Below are positions 55,965-64,000 of a DNA stretch of 64,000 bases, piece by piece; the first letter of the stretch is position 1, and every line of letters begins with the position of its first letter. A program made the translations under genes and the position numbers. The stretch comes from Streptomyces sp. TRM68367 (GTDB lineage Bacteria > Actinomycetota > Actinomycetes > Streptomycetales > Streptomycetaceae): the NCBI RefSeq assembly GCF_014495685.1, contig NZ_JACTVI010000006.1, forward strand, positions 141,451 to 205,450. The letters are read 5' to 3'. The notes under the pieces were generated by a model. The model was not told where the DNA came from. It was given only the letters and a program-made list of their open reading frames with translations, and ran no database searches.

Positions 55965-56702
55965 ATGTCCAAGGAATTCGAGATCGCCCGGGAGTTCGAG
56001 GTCGACGCCACGCCGGAGCAGGTGTGGGAGGCCGTCACCACCGGTTCGGGCGGCTGGCTGTGGCCGGAGGAGTTCCCGGAGGAGCCGCGCGAGGGGGCCA
56101 AAGGGCCGTTCGGCTCGACGTTCACCGCCTGGGATCCGCCGCGCCGGCTGACCGTGCGCAGTGAGGACGTCGGGATGCCGACCCAGAGCCTCAACCAGCT
56201 GGACTGGGTCGTCGAACCGCGTGACGAGGGGCGGCGTGCCTGGGTGCGGTACGTGCACAGCGGGATCTTCACCGACGACTGGGACAACCAGTACGACGGT
56301 GCCAGCAAGCACACCGACTTCTACCTGCACACGCTCAGGGAGTACCTGGTCCACTTCGCGCCCCGGCCGGTCGCCTTCGCCACCTTCGAGGGGCCCGAGG
56401 CGTCCGGGGGTGCCGATGCCCTCGCCGTCGTCGGGCGGGCGCTGGGACTCGGGGACGACGTGGCCGAGGGCACGCGCGTGGCGGCTCGGGGGCCGGAGGA
56501 GTTCGACGCCGTGGTGGACTTCCGGAATCCGTACTTCATCGGGTTGCGGACCGGGGATGCGCTGGTGCGGTTCTTCGGGCGCAACCACTGGGGCGGGACG
56601 GTCGGCATGTCCGTGCACGACTTCGCGCCCGGCGCCGACGCCGAGGCGAACGAGGCAGCCTGGCAGGGCTGGCTGAACCGCGTGTTCAGCCAGCCCTCCT
56701 AA
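55965..56702 (+). CDS. SRPBCC (AHSA1/Bet v1-fold) protein
   Basis: 245 aa. N-terminal FEIAREFEVDATPEQVWEAVTTGSGGWLWPEEFP is the START/AHSA1 beginning; GSTFTAWDPPRRLTVRS and later HTDFYLHTLREYLVHF are typical. A ~80-residue C-terminal extension repeats a helix-grip-like pattern. Likely binds a hydrophobic ligand; co-transcribed with the ArsR regulator. The TAA stop begins the following terminator. Confidence 0.88.
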   Translation: MSKEFEIAREFEVDATPEQVWEAVTTGSGGWLWPEEFPEEPREGAKGPFGSTFTAWDPPRRLTVRSEDVGMPTQSLNQLDWVVEPRDEGRRAWVRYVHSGIFTDDWDNQYDGASKHTDFYLHTLREYLVHFAPRPVAFATFEGPEASGGADALAVVGRALGLGDDVAEGTRVAARGPEEFDAVVDFRNPYFIGLRTGDALVRFFGRNHWGGTVGMSVHDFAPGADAEANEAAWQGWLNRVFSQPS

Positions 56703-56751
56703 GGGGCCCCTGCACGCGACCTAATCGGGCGCTCATAGTGCAAGGACCCCT
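56702..56751. terminator. Terminator between convergent SRPBCC and nuclease genes
   Basis: AGGGGCCCCTGCAC (56702-56715) pairs with GTGCAAGGACCCCT (56738-56751), 12 of 14 positions, with a 22-base loop. Confidence 0.65.
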
Positions 56752-56765
56752 GAGCCCGAAGGGCG

Positions 56766-58595
56766 TTACGGACGGAACCGCAGCACCTGCGGGTCGTGGT
56801 CGCTGATCTGGTCGTGGAACTCGGCGTTGATGTGCACGCTGTCGTACGTGAAGTCGCAGTCGCGGCGGATCGACGGGCTGATCAGGATCTGGTCCAGGGT
56901 CTGGGCGTTGCCCTGGTAGACGTACGAGTAACGCTCGCTCTCCGGCAGCGATCTGACCGCCGGCCACAGCGCGCCGCCGTCCTCCAGCAGCTTGGTGGTG
57001 CCGGAGAACTCGAAGTCGTTGATGTCGCCGAGGGCGATCACGTCCGCGTTCTTCTGCGTGGCGAGGATGTCCTTGACGAAGGTGTTCACCGCCGTCGCCT
57101 GGAGGTGGCGCTGGGTCTCCGAGCTGCGGGCCGGCGGCTGGTACTGGGAAGTCAGGGCCTGGTCGCCGCCCTTGGAGGCGAAGTGGTTGGTGATCAAGAA
57201 GACCGTACGGCCGCGGAAGACGAACTCGCCGGCCAGCGGCTTGCGGCTGTTCTCCCAGGCCGGGCTCGCGGGGTCGATGCGGCCGGGGGAGACCGTCAGG
57301 GCCGCCCTGCCGCGCACCTTCGTGACACCGGTGGCGGTCGTCGCGTCGCCGCCCGCGCGGTCGGTGAAGGAGACCCGCTCGGGGTTGAACAGGAACACCT
57401 GGCGGATGTTGCCGCCGGGCTGGCCGCCGTCGGCGTCGTCGGCCGGGTCGATCGCGCGCCAGTCGTAGCGCGGGCCGCCCGCCGCCGCGATCGCGTCGGT
57501 CAGCTTGCGCACCGTCTCGTCGGCGGCGACCACGCCGTCGTTCGTGGCGCCGTTGTTGTCCTGGATCTCCTCCAGGGACACGATGTCGGGCGACTTCAGG
57601 TTGTTCACGATCGCGGATGCGTGCGCGGCGAACGTGTCGTCGGACGGGTCGAGGTTCTCGACGTTGTACGTCGCCACCGCCAGCTCGTCGCGGCGCTGCT
57701 TGCGGGTCGACTCCCGCTCCACACCGCCCTTCTTGAGCGTGCCGAGCTCGCTCGCGACCAGCGTGTAGCCGCCGAACTGGTTGTAGTCCAGCGGGCCGGA
57801 CGTGGTGCCGGCGAGGGTGTCGCCGACGTTCGCCTTCGGGAAGGCGGCCGTGGAGCCGAGGGACTGGATCTGGAGGCGGCCGGTGTTCTGGGAGCCGTAC
57901 GAGCCGTACACCGTGCCGCCGCGGCGATTGCGGTTCTCGTACGGCTTCACGGTCACCCACAGCTCGGTGTACGGGTCGGTCGCGCCGACCACGCGCGTGT
58001 CGGCGACCCGGACGTTCATGCCCTCCAGGGACTCGTAGTAGTCCAGCGCGTACGTCGACGGGCGGAGGGGGAGGGCGTTGACCGAGCCGTTCGCCGCGGC
58101 GTCGCCGGCCGCGGTGTAGGCGTCCGGCACCGACCTCGCGTCTACGGCGGTGGCCGCGGGGAGCGGGTTGCCGCTGGAGACGACCGTGAACGTCGGGCGG
58201 GTGATCTCGGTCAGCGACTGGTTGCCGGAGGAGGTGCCGCCCGGGACGTACTCCGCGACGGTGCCGGAGATGGTGACCGCGTCGCCGACGGCGACCCCCT
58301 TCGGGGTGGATTTCGTGAAGACGAAGACGCCCTCACTGGTGGCCGGGTCGGCGTCCGGGGACGGGTCCTGGATCCAGAAGCCCCTGGACGAGCCGTACGT
58401 GCGCACGCCGGTGACGATTCCGGCCACGTCCGTGACCTGCTTGCCGGCGTACGGGGATATTCGGGTGCTGCCCTGAACGTCATGGATCCGCACGGCGTCG
58501 GCGTGCGCGGGCGAGGTCAGGGCGAGGGTGGACGCCGCGGAACAGGCGGCGGCTACGGTGAGCGCGGCGAGACGCGCGGACGACTTGCTCGGCAA
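56766..58595 (-). CDS. Secreted ExeM/NucH-type endonuclease/exonuclease/phosphatase
   Basis: 609 aa from TTG 58595, chosen for GGAGGG eight bases upstream and because it places a Sec signal peptide (ARLAALTVAAACSAASTLALTSPAHA) at the N terminus. An OB-fold domain follows (VTDVAGIVTGVRTYGSSRGFWIQD), then the EEP nuclease domain: ATYNVENLDP, VSLEEIQDNNG, FLITNHFASKG, VIALGDINDFEFS and terminal SDHDPQVLRF, all catalytic motifs intact. Degrades extracellular DNA; with phoC nearby it could serve phosphate scavenging. Confidence 0.92.
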   Translation of the reverse strand: MPSKSSARLAALTVAAACSAASTLALTSPAHADAVRIHDVQGSTRISPYAGKQVTDVAGIVTGVRTYGSSRGFWIQDPSPDADPATSEGVFVFTKSTPKGVAVGDAVTISGTVAEYVPGGTSSGNQSLTEITRPTFTVVSSGNPLPAATAVDARSVPDAYTAAGDAAANGSVNALPLRPSTYALDYYESLEGMNVRVADTRVVGATDPYTELWVTVKPYENRNRRGGTVYGSYGSQNTGRLQIQSLGSTAAFPKANVGDTLAGTTSGPLDYNQFGGYTLVASELGTLKKGGVERESTRKQRRDELAVATYNVENLDPSDDTFAAHASAIVNNLKSPDIVSLEEIQDNNGATNDGVVAADETVRKLTDAIAAAGGPRYDWRAIDPADDADGGQPGGNIRQVFLFNPERVSFTDRAGGDATTATGVTKVRGRAALTVSPGRIDPASPAWENSRKPLAGEFVFRGRTVFLITNHFASKGGDQALTSQYQPPARSSETQRHLQATAVNTFVKDILATQKNADVIALGDINDFEFSGTTKLLEDGGALWPAVRSLPESERYSYVYQGNAQTLDQILISPSIRRDCDFTYDSVHINAEFHDQISDHDPQVLRFRP

Positions 58596-58843
58596 CGGAA
58601 GATCCCTCCGGGGACGTGACGAAGCGCCGGGACGAGGGGTGGAGCGGGCGGGGTGACGCGCGTAGCGCAGTGTGCGCTTGTCCCCCCGGTCTCTACGCGC
58701 GTCAATCTCGTGCCTTCTCACGGCACTTGTCAAGGTTTCAGCCATGTACGGCCGACGGCGGGGAGATGAAGTGGGCGGCATGGGTGGAAATCCGTCTAGG
58801 CTGAGCGGCTGAGTCGTACGAGGCGTCCTAGGAGAAACAGCCG

Positions 58844-60274
58844 ATGTCAGACAGCTTCCCCCTGCCGCCGGTGCGGCTGCACTCCGAAGCGGAGCTGGCG
58901 CGCGACGCGCTGTCCACGCCCTTGCTGTCCCGGGCCGCTCGGCTCGCCCGCTGGGCCGGCCCCGAAACCCGTGTCGACGCCGGTGGCGGGCTCGTCGACG
59001 AGCAGCTTCCCGCCGCGGCCGAGGCGCTCGCGCTGACCGGGGACGACGACGCCGCCGCCGACGCGAGCGAGGCGTGGCGGCTGGCGGTGGACACCGGGCT
59101 CGTCGAGGTCGTGGACGAGGAGGAGGGCACGGTCACGGCGGGCGCCGACCTCGCGCTGCTCACCGGCGGCTCGCCACAGGAGGTGCTCCGGGTGTGGCTC
59201 GCCGCCCTGGAGACGGTGCTCGCCGAGGCGAGCGCACCCGACCTCGGTGAACTGATCGACGCCGTGGACGCGGGCGGCGAGGTCGACCTGTCGTCCCTCG
59301 ACTGGGATCCGGAGGCCGAGGCCGAGCTCCTCGACGGTGTGCTCGGCAACCTGTACGTGCTGACGGCCGGCGAGGAGGGGGCCGGCGACGCGCCGGTGCC
59401 GCTGCCGGCACTGGCCGCGTCGGTGATCGTGCCCAGCGACATGGGTGAGCCGACGAACGACGAGCTGGAGCAGGTGTCCGACGCGATGATGCGGCTGGAC
59501 GACCAGTTCCGGCTGCTGGAGCCGGTGGGGCTCGTGGAGTACCAGCCGGTGGACGAGGCGCTGATGGCCGACGCGGACGAGGAGCCCGCGGCGCCGGTCG
59601 ACGACACGGACGTGTCCCGCTACGGCATGGTCAAACTGACGCCGCTCGGGCTGTACGGGCTGCGGCACCGGCTGCTGGAGGCCGGGCTCACGGCACCGGC
59701 GGTCGGGGATCTGTCCGACAAGGGTGCGGACGTGCTGCTCGACGGTACGGCCGGTTTTCCGCCGGCGGCGGCGCACGCCGAGACCGAGCTGTGGCTGGCC
59801 CGCCGCGAACCCCTCGCCGCGGCACGCGAGTTGCTGGCGGCGGCGCGCGGGGCGGACGCCGGGGCGCCACTGCGGCGGCTGCACTGCCAGCAGGCGCTGT
59901 CGCTGGTGGGGGCCACGGCCGAGCCGGCGCTCCGGGAAGTCCTCGACGATCCCGAGCTGGGCGGGCTGGCGCGCGTGTGGCTGACCGAGCACGGGGCGCC
60001 CGACGTGCCGCCGCCGTCGGAGGCCATGGTCTTCTGGCTCACCATCGACACGCTGGCCGCGCAGCTCGCCGCCGAGGGCAACTCCGACGAACTGCGCGCA
60101 CTCGTCGAGGGACTCGCCCAGCAGCACAGCGGCTTCTTCGCCGCGGCCTGGCGAGTCGACCACCCGGCCACACCGGACGTCCTGGAGGCCATGGGCCGCC
60201 TGCACCCCGACAAGAAGATCGCGAAGGAGGCGAGGAAGGCCGCGTTCAAGGCGCGGTCACAGCAAGGGGGTTGA
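58844..60274 (+). CDS. Conserved protein of unknown function, 476 aa
   Basis: ATG 58844 with AGGAG upstream. Very acidic, Leu/Ala-rich, largely helical, no signal peptide and no membrane helix. Segments such as LARWAGPETRVDAGGG, SRYGMVKLTPLGLYGLRHRLLEAG (winged-helix-like), and FWLTIDTLAAQLAAEG followed by HPDKKIAKEARKAAFKARS recall Streptomyces proteins annotated only as hypothetical. The C-terminal half looks like helical repeats. Function unknown. Confidence 0.8.
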   Translation: MSDSFPLPPVRLHSEAELARDALSTPLLSRAARLARWAGPETRVDAGGGLVDEQLPAAAEALALTGDDDAAADASEAWRLAVDTGLVEVVDEEEGTVTAGADLALLTGGSPQEVLRVWLAALETVLAEASAPDLGELIDAVDAGGEVDLSSLDWDPEAEAELLDGVLGNLYVLTAGEEGAGDAPVPLPALAASVIVPSDMGEPTNDELEQVSDAMMRLDDQFRLLEPVGLVEYQPVDEALMADADEEPAAPVDDTDVSRYGMVKLTPLGLYGLRHRLLEAGLTAPAVGDLSDKGADVLLDGTAGFPPAAAHAETELWLARREPLAAARELLAAARGADAGAPLRRLHCQQALSLVGATAEPALREVLDDPELGGLARVWLTEHGAPDVPPPSEAMVFWLTIDTLAAQLAAEGNSDELRALVEGLAQQHSGFFAAAWRVDHPATPDVLEAMGRLHPDKKIAKEARKAAFKARSQQGG

Positions 60275-60355
60275 GCGCCGCCCGCTGCCCGGCTTCCGGC
60301 AATCGCCGCTCACCTCATCCCGCCGCGACGGCGCTCAGCCACGACGGTGGTGATC

Positions 60356-60429
60356 GGCGGTGCCGAACCGGCCGTGCCCCATGACGGGTGTGCCGCGTGC
60401 GGGCTGCGGAGAGTTCGGCACCGCCGGAT
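60356..60429. repeat. 13-bp perfect inverted repeat, 44-base loop
   Basis: GGCGGTGCCGAAC (60356-60368) is exactly complementary to 60413-60425; GATC on the outer side of each arm continues the pairing past one bulged base. Confidence 0.7.
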
Positions 60430-60529
60430 CGCGCTGTACCGGCTGACCGCCGTTGCGGGGGGGACCAAGTGGGCGGCGGGGATCAGGTGTCACGGATTCA
60501 CAGAAGGGGCGCCGGTGAAGTCGGCCCTC

Positions 60530-60551
60530 GTTCAACTGCCGTTCAAGCGTG
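60530..60551 (+). promoter_or_regulatory. PHO box (PhoP-binding direct repeats)
   Basis: GTTCAACTGCC and GTTCAAGCGTG are two adjoining 11-base units starting GTTCA, the organisation of Streptomyces PHO boxes (consensus units beginning GTTCACC). They lie 67 bases before the phosphatase ATG. Confidence 0.7.
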
Positions 60552-60618
60552 AGCGCCACCGTGTGGCCGATCGAGGTCCGCCACCCTCCACGGCACACCC
60601 ACCGTCACAGGAGACACC

Positions 60619-62073
60619 ATGTCGCTCACCCGCAGGGACTTCGCCAGAACGTCCGCGATCACCGGAGCCGGTGTCGCGCTCGCGGGCAGCGTCGGCGCCC
60701 TCGCCTCCGCGCCGAACGCCCTCGCGTCGTACGACACCGATGCCGCCGACGAGGCAGCCGAGGAGTCGGCGGTCACCCACCACGGTGTCGGCTACGGCCC
60801 GCTGCTCCCCGACCCCAAGGGCATCCTCGCCCTGCCCGCCGGGTTCTCGTACAAGATCATCACGTACAGCGGGAAGACCAAGCTGGAGTCCGGCGAGTTC
60901 ACGCCGCAGAAGCACGACGGCACCGCCACCTTCGACGGCCCCCGCGGCACCACCCTCCTGGTCAACAACCACGAGTTGAAGGGCTCGCGCGCCCGCTGGG
61001 AGCACCCCGTGCCGCTCACCGAGGGACTCGTGTACGACCCGGCCGCCTCGGGGGGCTGCACGGTCGTCGAGGTGCGCCCCGACGGCCGCGTCGCCGAGTG
61101 GGTCGGCATCGCCGGCACCTCCACCAACTGCGCGGGCGGCCGCACCCCGTGGGACACCTGGCTCACCTGCGAGGAGAACTCCGACCGGGCCGGCGAGAAC
61201 GGCATGACCAAGGACCACGGCTACGTCTTCGAGGTCGACCCCCTCGACCGGCGCGCCAACCGCGACCCCAAGCCACTGAAGTTCTTCGGCCGGTACGACC
61301 ACGAGGCCGTTGTCATCGATCCCCGGCGCGGCCACGCCTACCTCACCGAGGACGACGCCGACCCCAACGGCCTGTTCTACCGCTGGGTGCCGCCGAAGGG
61401 CTTCCGCCACGGCCGCGGCCAGTTCCGCACCCTCGCCGACGACGTCGGCGTCCTCCAGGCCCCCAAGTGCTTCGACTCCGGCGGGCGTCACGTCGACGAC
61501 CTCTCCCGCGCCACGAAGATCGGCACCGTGTACGGCGTCGACTGGATCGACGTACCCGACCGAGACGCCGGGAAGACCGCCGTGCGCGAGCAGTTCGGCC
61601 CCGGCGAGATCACCCGCGCCCGCAAGCTGGAGGGCATGTGGTGGGGCGACGGCGGCGCCTACATCGTCTCCTCGTACGCCCGCGAGGAGAGCCCGGTCCA
61701 GCACGACGGCCAGGTCTGGTTCTACGACCCGAGCCGCCGCACCCTCACACTGAAGGTCCTCCTCGGCGTCAACCCCGACCCCGCTGAGGACGGCGCCCTC
61801 GACGGCCCCGACAACATCACCGTCTCCCCCTACGGCGGCCTGGTCATCGCCGAGGACGGCGAGGGCATCCAGCACCTGTTCGGCGCCACCGACAGCGGAC
61901 GTACGTACCCCATCGCCCGCAACGAGGTGAACATCGGCACCGAAGAGGAGCCCGAATACAGCGAGTTCGCCGGCGTCACCTTCTCGCCCGACGGCCGCAC
62001 CCTGTTCGCCAGCATCCAGGAGCCGGGCATTCTGCTCGCCATCACGGGGCCCTGGAAGCGCCAGCAGCGTTAG
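60619..62073 (+). CDS. phoC: TAT-exported PhoX-like phosphatase (PhoC)
   Basis: 484 aa. TAT signal with TRRDFA at residues 4-9 and a hydrophobic stretch to ALA; then a DUF839/PhoX-type beta-propeller: VNNHELKGSRARWEHP, CAGGRTPWDTWLTCEEN, YDHEAVVIDPRRGHAYLTEDDADPNG, PDNITVSPYGGLVIAEDG. PhoX enzymes are calcium/iron-dependent alkaline phosphatases. Its place near dapA and the PHO box agree with phoC of S. coelicolor, which is PhoP-controlled; the symbol rests on that remembered synteny. Confidence 0.82.
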   Translation: MSLTRRDFARTSAITGAGVALAGSVGALASAPNALASYDTDAADEAAEESAVTHHGVGYGPLLPDPKGILALPAGFSYKIITYSGKTKLESGEFTPQKHDGTATFDGPRGTTLLVNNHELKGSRARWEHPVPLTEGLVYDPAASGGCTVVEVRPDGRVAEWVGIAGTSTNCAGGRTPWDTWLTCEENSDRAGENGMTKDHGYVFEVDPLDRRANRDPKPLKFFGRYDHEAVVIDPRRGHAYLTEDDADPNGLFYRWVPPKGFRHGRGQFRTLADDVGVLQAPKCFDSGGRHVDDLSRATKIGTVYGVDWIDVPDRDAGKTAVREQFGPGEITRARKLEGMWWGDGGAYIVSSYAREESPVQHDGQVWFYDPSRRTLTLKVLLGVNPDPAEDGALDGPDNITVSPYGGLVIAEDGEGIQHLFGATDSGRTYPIARNEVNIGTEEEPEYSEFAGVTFSPDGRTLFASIQEPGILLAITGPWKRQQR

Positions 62074-62096
62074 AACACGGGGTCATTCGTATGGCT

Positions 62097-62124
62097 GGGG
62101 CTGTCCGATTCGACGGACGGCCCC
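62097..62124 (+). terminator. Terminator after phoC
   Basis: 11-bp stem with one G-U pair, GGGGCTGTCCG (62097-62107) with CGGACGGCCCC (62114-62124), loop ATTCGA. Confidence 0.85.
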
Positions 62125-62241
62125 TGGCGCTGAACCCACGGTTCACACATGTCCAAGTTGTGTGAGTAGCGCGGCGCACCAGTGAGGAAGAGGAAGCACG
62201 ACCGGGTGCTGATCGTCACTTGATATCTAACATGTCAGCTC

Positions 62242-62884
62242 ATGGAGGCCGTGCAGCCCGTCCGCCGAGTCCTGCTCAGAGACCGTGCCTACGAAGTGAT
62301 CCGGGACGCCATAGTGACCGGCGACATCGAACCCGGAGCGGTGGTGCGCGACGCCGACTTCGCGGAGCGGCTCGGGCTGTCCCGGGCGCCGGTGCGCGAG
62401 GCGTTCGCCCGGCTGGTCGACGAAGGGCTCCTGGAGAGCAAGCCGCAGAGCTACACGCGGGTGACGCCGCTGGTGGCCGCCGACGTACGGGACGCGGCTG
62501 CCGTGGTCGGAGCCATGCACGAGCTGGTCACCCGGGTCGCCGTGCCTCCGGCTGTTCGCCGCGGACATCGAGGCGATGCGCGCCGCCAACGAACGGTTCG
62601 CGACGGCCGTGCGCGTGGGCGACGTGGACACCGCCCTGGAGGCGGACGACGCCCTGCACGACGTCCTCGTCCGGGTGAGCGGCAACCGCGCGGCCGCCGC
62701 CATCACCCGCTACAGCCCGCTCATCCGCCGCCTGGCGCGACGGCGCTTCGGTGAGGGCGGCACCTGCCGTTCGGCCGGACTGCACGACCGGCTGATCGAG
62801 GCCTGCGCGCCCGGCGACGTGGCCGCGGCCGTCGACGTCACCGCGGAGATCTGGCGGGGCCTGGAGGAGCTGGCCGACCCCTGA
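62242..62884 (+). pseudogene. Frameshifted GntR/FCD regulator upstream of acdS
   Basis: ATG 62242 opens a GntR winged helix: AYEVIRDAIVTGDIEPGAVVRDADFAERLGLSRAPVREAFARLVDEGLL. The frame is intact to about residue 100 (MHELVTRVAVP), after which the FCD ligand domain continues one base over: RLFAADIEAMRAANERFATAVRVGDVD... to the stop at 62884. The shift lies near 62545-62552 (GTGCCTCCGG). As read, the protein would be a 170-aa chimera. A sequencing error is possible. Function would be control of acdS, 16 bases downstream. Confidence 0.8.
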
Positions 62885-62900
62885 CACCTGGAGGACTCCC

Positions 62901-63917
62901 ATGTCCCTTGCCGACCACGCGCGTTATCCCCTCCTCTTCGGGCCCTCGCCCGTGCACCCCCTGGAGCGCCTGACCACGCACCTCGGCGGCGCCGCCCTGT
63001 GGGCCAAACGCGAGGACTGCAACTCCGGTATCGCGTACGGCGGGAACAAGACCCGCAAGCTGGAGTACCTGGTCGCCGACGCACTCGCCCAGGGCTGTGA
63101 CACCCTCGTCTCGATCGGCGGGGTGCAGTCCAACCACACCCGCCAGGTCGCCGCCGTCGCCGCCCGTGCCGGACTCAAGTGCGTGCTGGTGCAGGAGAGT
63201 TGGGTGGACTGGCCGGACGCCGTGTACGACAAGGTGGGCAACATCCTGCTCAGCCGGCTAGCCGGGGCCGACGTACGGCTGGTGCGGGCCGGATTCGGCA
63301 TCGGCTTCAAGGAGAGCTGGGAACAGGCCCTGAAGGAGGTCGAGGAGTCGGGCGGCAAGCCGTACCCCATCCCGGCCGGCGCCTCCGACCACCCGCTCGG
63401 CGGCCTGGGCTTCGCCGGATGGGCGTACGAAGTCGCCGAGCAGGAACGCGACTTGGGCGTCTTCTTCGACACTGTGATCGTGTGCTCGGTGACCGGGTCG
63501 ACGCAGGCGGGCATGGTCGCCGGGTTCCGCGCCCTGGAGGAGGCCGGCGGCCGGCGGCGGCGCGTGATCGGCGTCGACGCCTCGGCCAAGCCCGCCGCCA
63601 CCCGCGAGCAGATCGCCCGCATCGCCCACCGCACCGGCCGGCTCATCGGCGTACAGGCCGAGTTGACCGAAGCCGACGTGGAACTGGACGAGCGCTACCA
63701 CGCGGGCACCTACGGCATCCCCGACGAGGCCACGCTCGCGGCCATGCGGCTCGCCGCCCGGACGGAGGGGATGATCACCGACCCGGTGTACGAGGGCAAG
63801 TCGATGGCCGGGTTGATCGACCTGGTTTCCCGCGGCGAGATCGGCCCGGACTCGACCGTCCTCTACGCCCATCTGGGCGGCCAGCTTGCACTGAACGCCT
63901 ACAGTGCCCTGTTCTAG
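62901..63917 (+). CDS. acdS: 1-Aminocyclopropane-1-carboxylate deaminase
   Basis: 338 aa. PLP lysine K50 in [25 protein letters not shown] and GSTQAGM phosphate-binding motifs. At the positions that distinguish true ACC deaminases from D-cysteine desulfhydrases it has E298 (VYEGKSM) and L325 (YAHLGGQ), both of the ACC-deaminase type. Converts ACC, the plant ethylene precursor, to ammonia and 2-oxobutyrate. Starts 16 bases after the GntR gene. Confidence 0.96.
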   Translation: MSLADHARYPLLFGPSPVHPLERLTTHLGGAALWAKREDCNSGIAYGGNKTRKLEYLVADALAQGCDTLVSIGGVQSNHTRQVAAVAARAGLKCVLVQESWVDWPDAVYDKVGNILLSRLAGADVRLVRAGFGIGFKESWEQALKEVEESGGKPYPIPAGASDHPLGGLGFAGWAYEVAEQERDLGVFFDTVIVCSVTGSTQAGMVAGFRALEEAGGRRRRVIGVDASAKPAATREQIARIAHRTGRLIGVQAELTEADVELDERYHAGTYGIPDEATLAAMRLAARTEGMITDPVYEGKSMAGLIDLVSRGEIGPDSTVLYAHLGGQLALNAYSALF

Positions 63918-63962
63918 TGGTGTGTCGCTGCTTAATTACGGTGTGTCTGGTTGGGAGGTTGG

Positions 63963-63994
63963 TGTCTGGCAGATTCCTTCCCCTTTGCCAGACA
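63963..63994. terminator. Inverted repeat after acdS
   Basis: TGTCTGGCA (63963-63971) pairs exactly with TGCCAGACA (63986-63994), loop of 14 pyrimidine-rich bases. Could be a terminator or the beginning of a mobile element cut by the window edge. Confidence 0.5.
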
Positions 63995-64000
63995 GGGCTG

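Larger units (their letters stand above)
60275..60618. other. Intergenic region with inverted repeat and PHO box
   Basis: No gene supported. It holds a long inverted repeat at 60356-60429 that may end transcription of the preceding gene, and a PHO-box-like direct repeat at 60530-60551 in front of phoC. Confidence 0.7.

Overview
The window is about 64 kb of very GC-rich DNA. Its gene content and gene order are those of the conserved core of a Streptomyces chromosome: whiA, gap-pgk-tpiA-secG, the pentose-phosphate cluster with opcA, ctaB/ctaA, the SufR-led suf operon, dapD/dapA and a PHO-boxed secreted phosphatase. GTG and TTG starts, 4-base overlaps (ATGA/GTGA) and long GC-rich hairpins without U-tracts are frequent, as is usual for the genus. 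No tRNA, rRNA, CRISPR array or intact mobile element was seen.

Layout. 1-1914: a regulator cut by the window edge, then a scar made of an ABC-permease fragment abutting a decayed IS701-type transposase, then a 55-aa orphan. 2249-7374: uvrC-rapZ-yvcK-whiA operon (DNA repair, envelope/central-metabolism accessory proteins, sporulation regulator). 7468-10422: large secreted zinc carboxypeptidase. 10659-14227: gap, pgk-tpiA and secG. 14350-17828: rbpB (RNA polymerase-binding paralogue), an MFS exporter and pgi. 17929-21009: a MerR/sliding-clamp fusion regulator and a TPR gene that has lost its stop codon. 19540-26304 (minus): tkt-tal-zwf-opcA-pgl, the pentose-phosphate pathway. 26720-32175: heme A biosynthesis (ctaB, ctaA), an amidohydrolase and an ABC-2 exporter.

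32321-39593: a GAP-family membrane protein, a secreted GH16 hydrolase and, on the minus strand, five genes joined by 4-base overlaps: two stand-alone receiver proteins, a membrane-anchored HEAT-repeat protein, a GT2 glycosyltransferase and a hybrid-architecture membrane histidine kinase. This looks like a self-contained signalling module for polysaccharide production and is the best candidate for an undescribed system. 39787-47381: AAC(3)-like acetyltransferase, then sufR-sufB-sufD-Rieske ferredoxin-sufC-sufS-sufU-sufT. 47447-49331: AbfB-domain membrane protein and an SMR pump with its TetR regulator and tandem operators.

49332-50260: a graveyard of IS110 and ISAzo13 fragments. 50261-54122: dapD, a tiny secreted protein, dapA, a Cys/Gly-rich small protein, and a holin-like/DUF3618 pair. 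54436-58595: DUF1326 protein, ArsR regulator with SRPBCC partner, secreted NucH/ExeM-type nuclease. 58844-64000: a conserved protein of unknown function, phoC-like TAT-exported phosphatase with a PHO box, a frameshifted GntR regulator and ACC deaminase.

Together the window supplies most of glycolysis and the pentose-phosphate pathway, heme A for cytochrome oxidase, the only Fe-S assembly system of such organisms and two lysine/DAP steps, with accessory insertions at the edges of these blocks. Functions are assigned from motifs, domain order and context read by eye; no database search was run.
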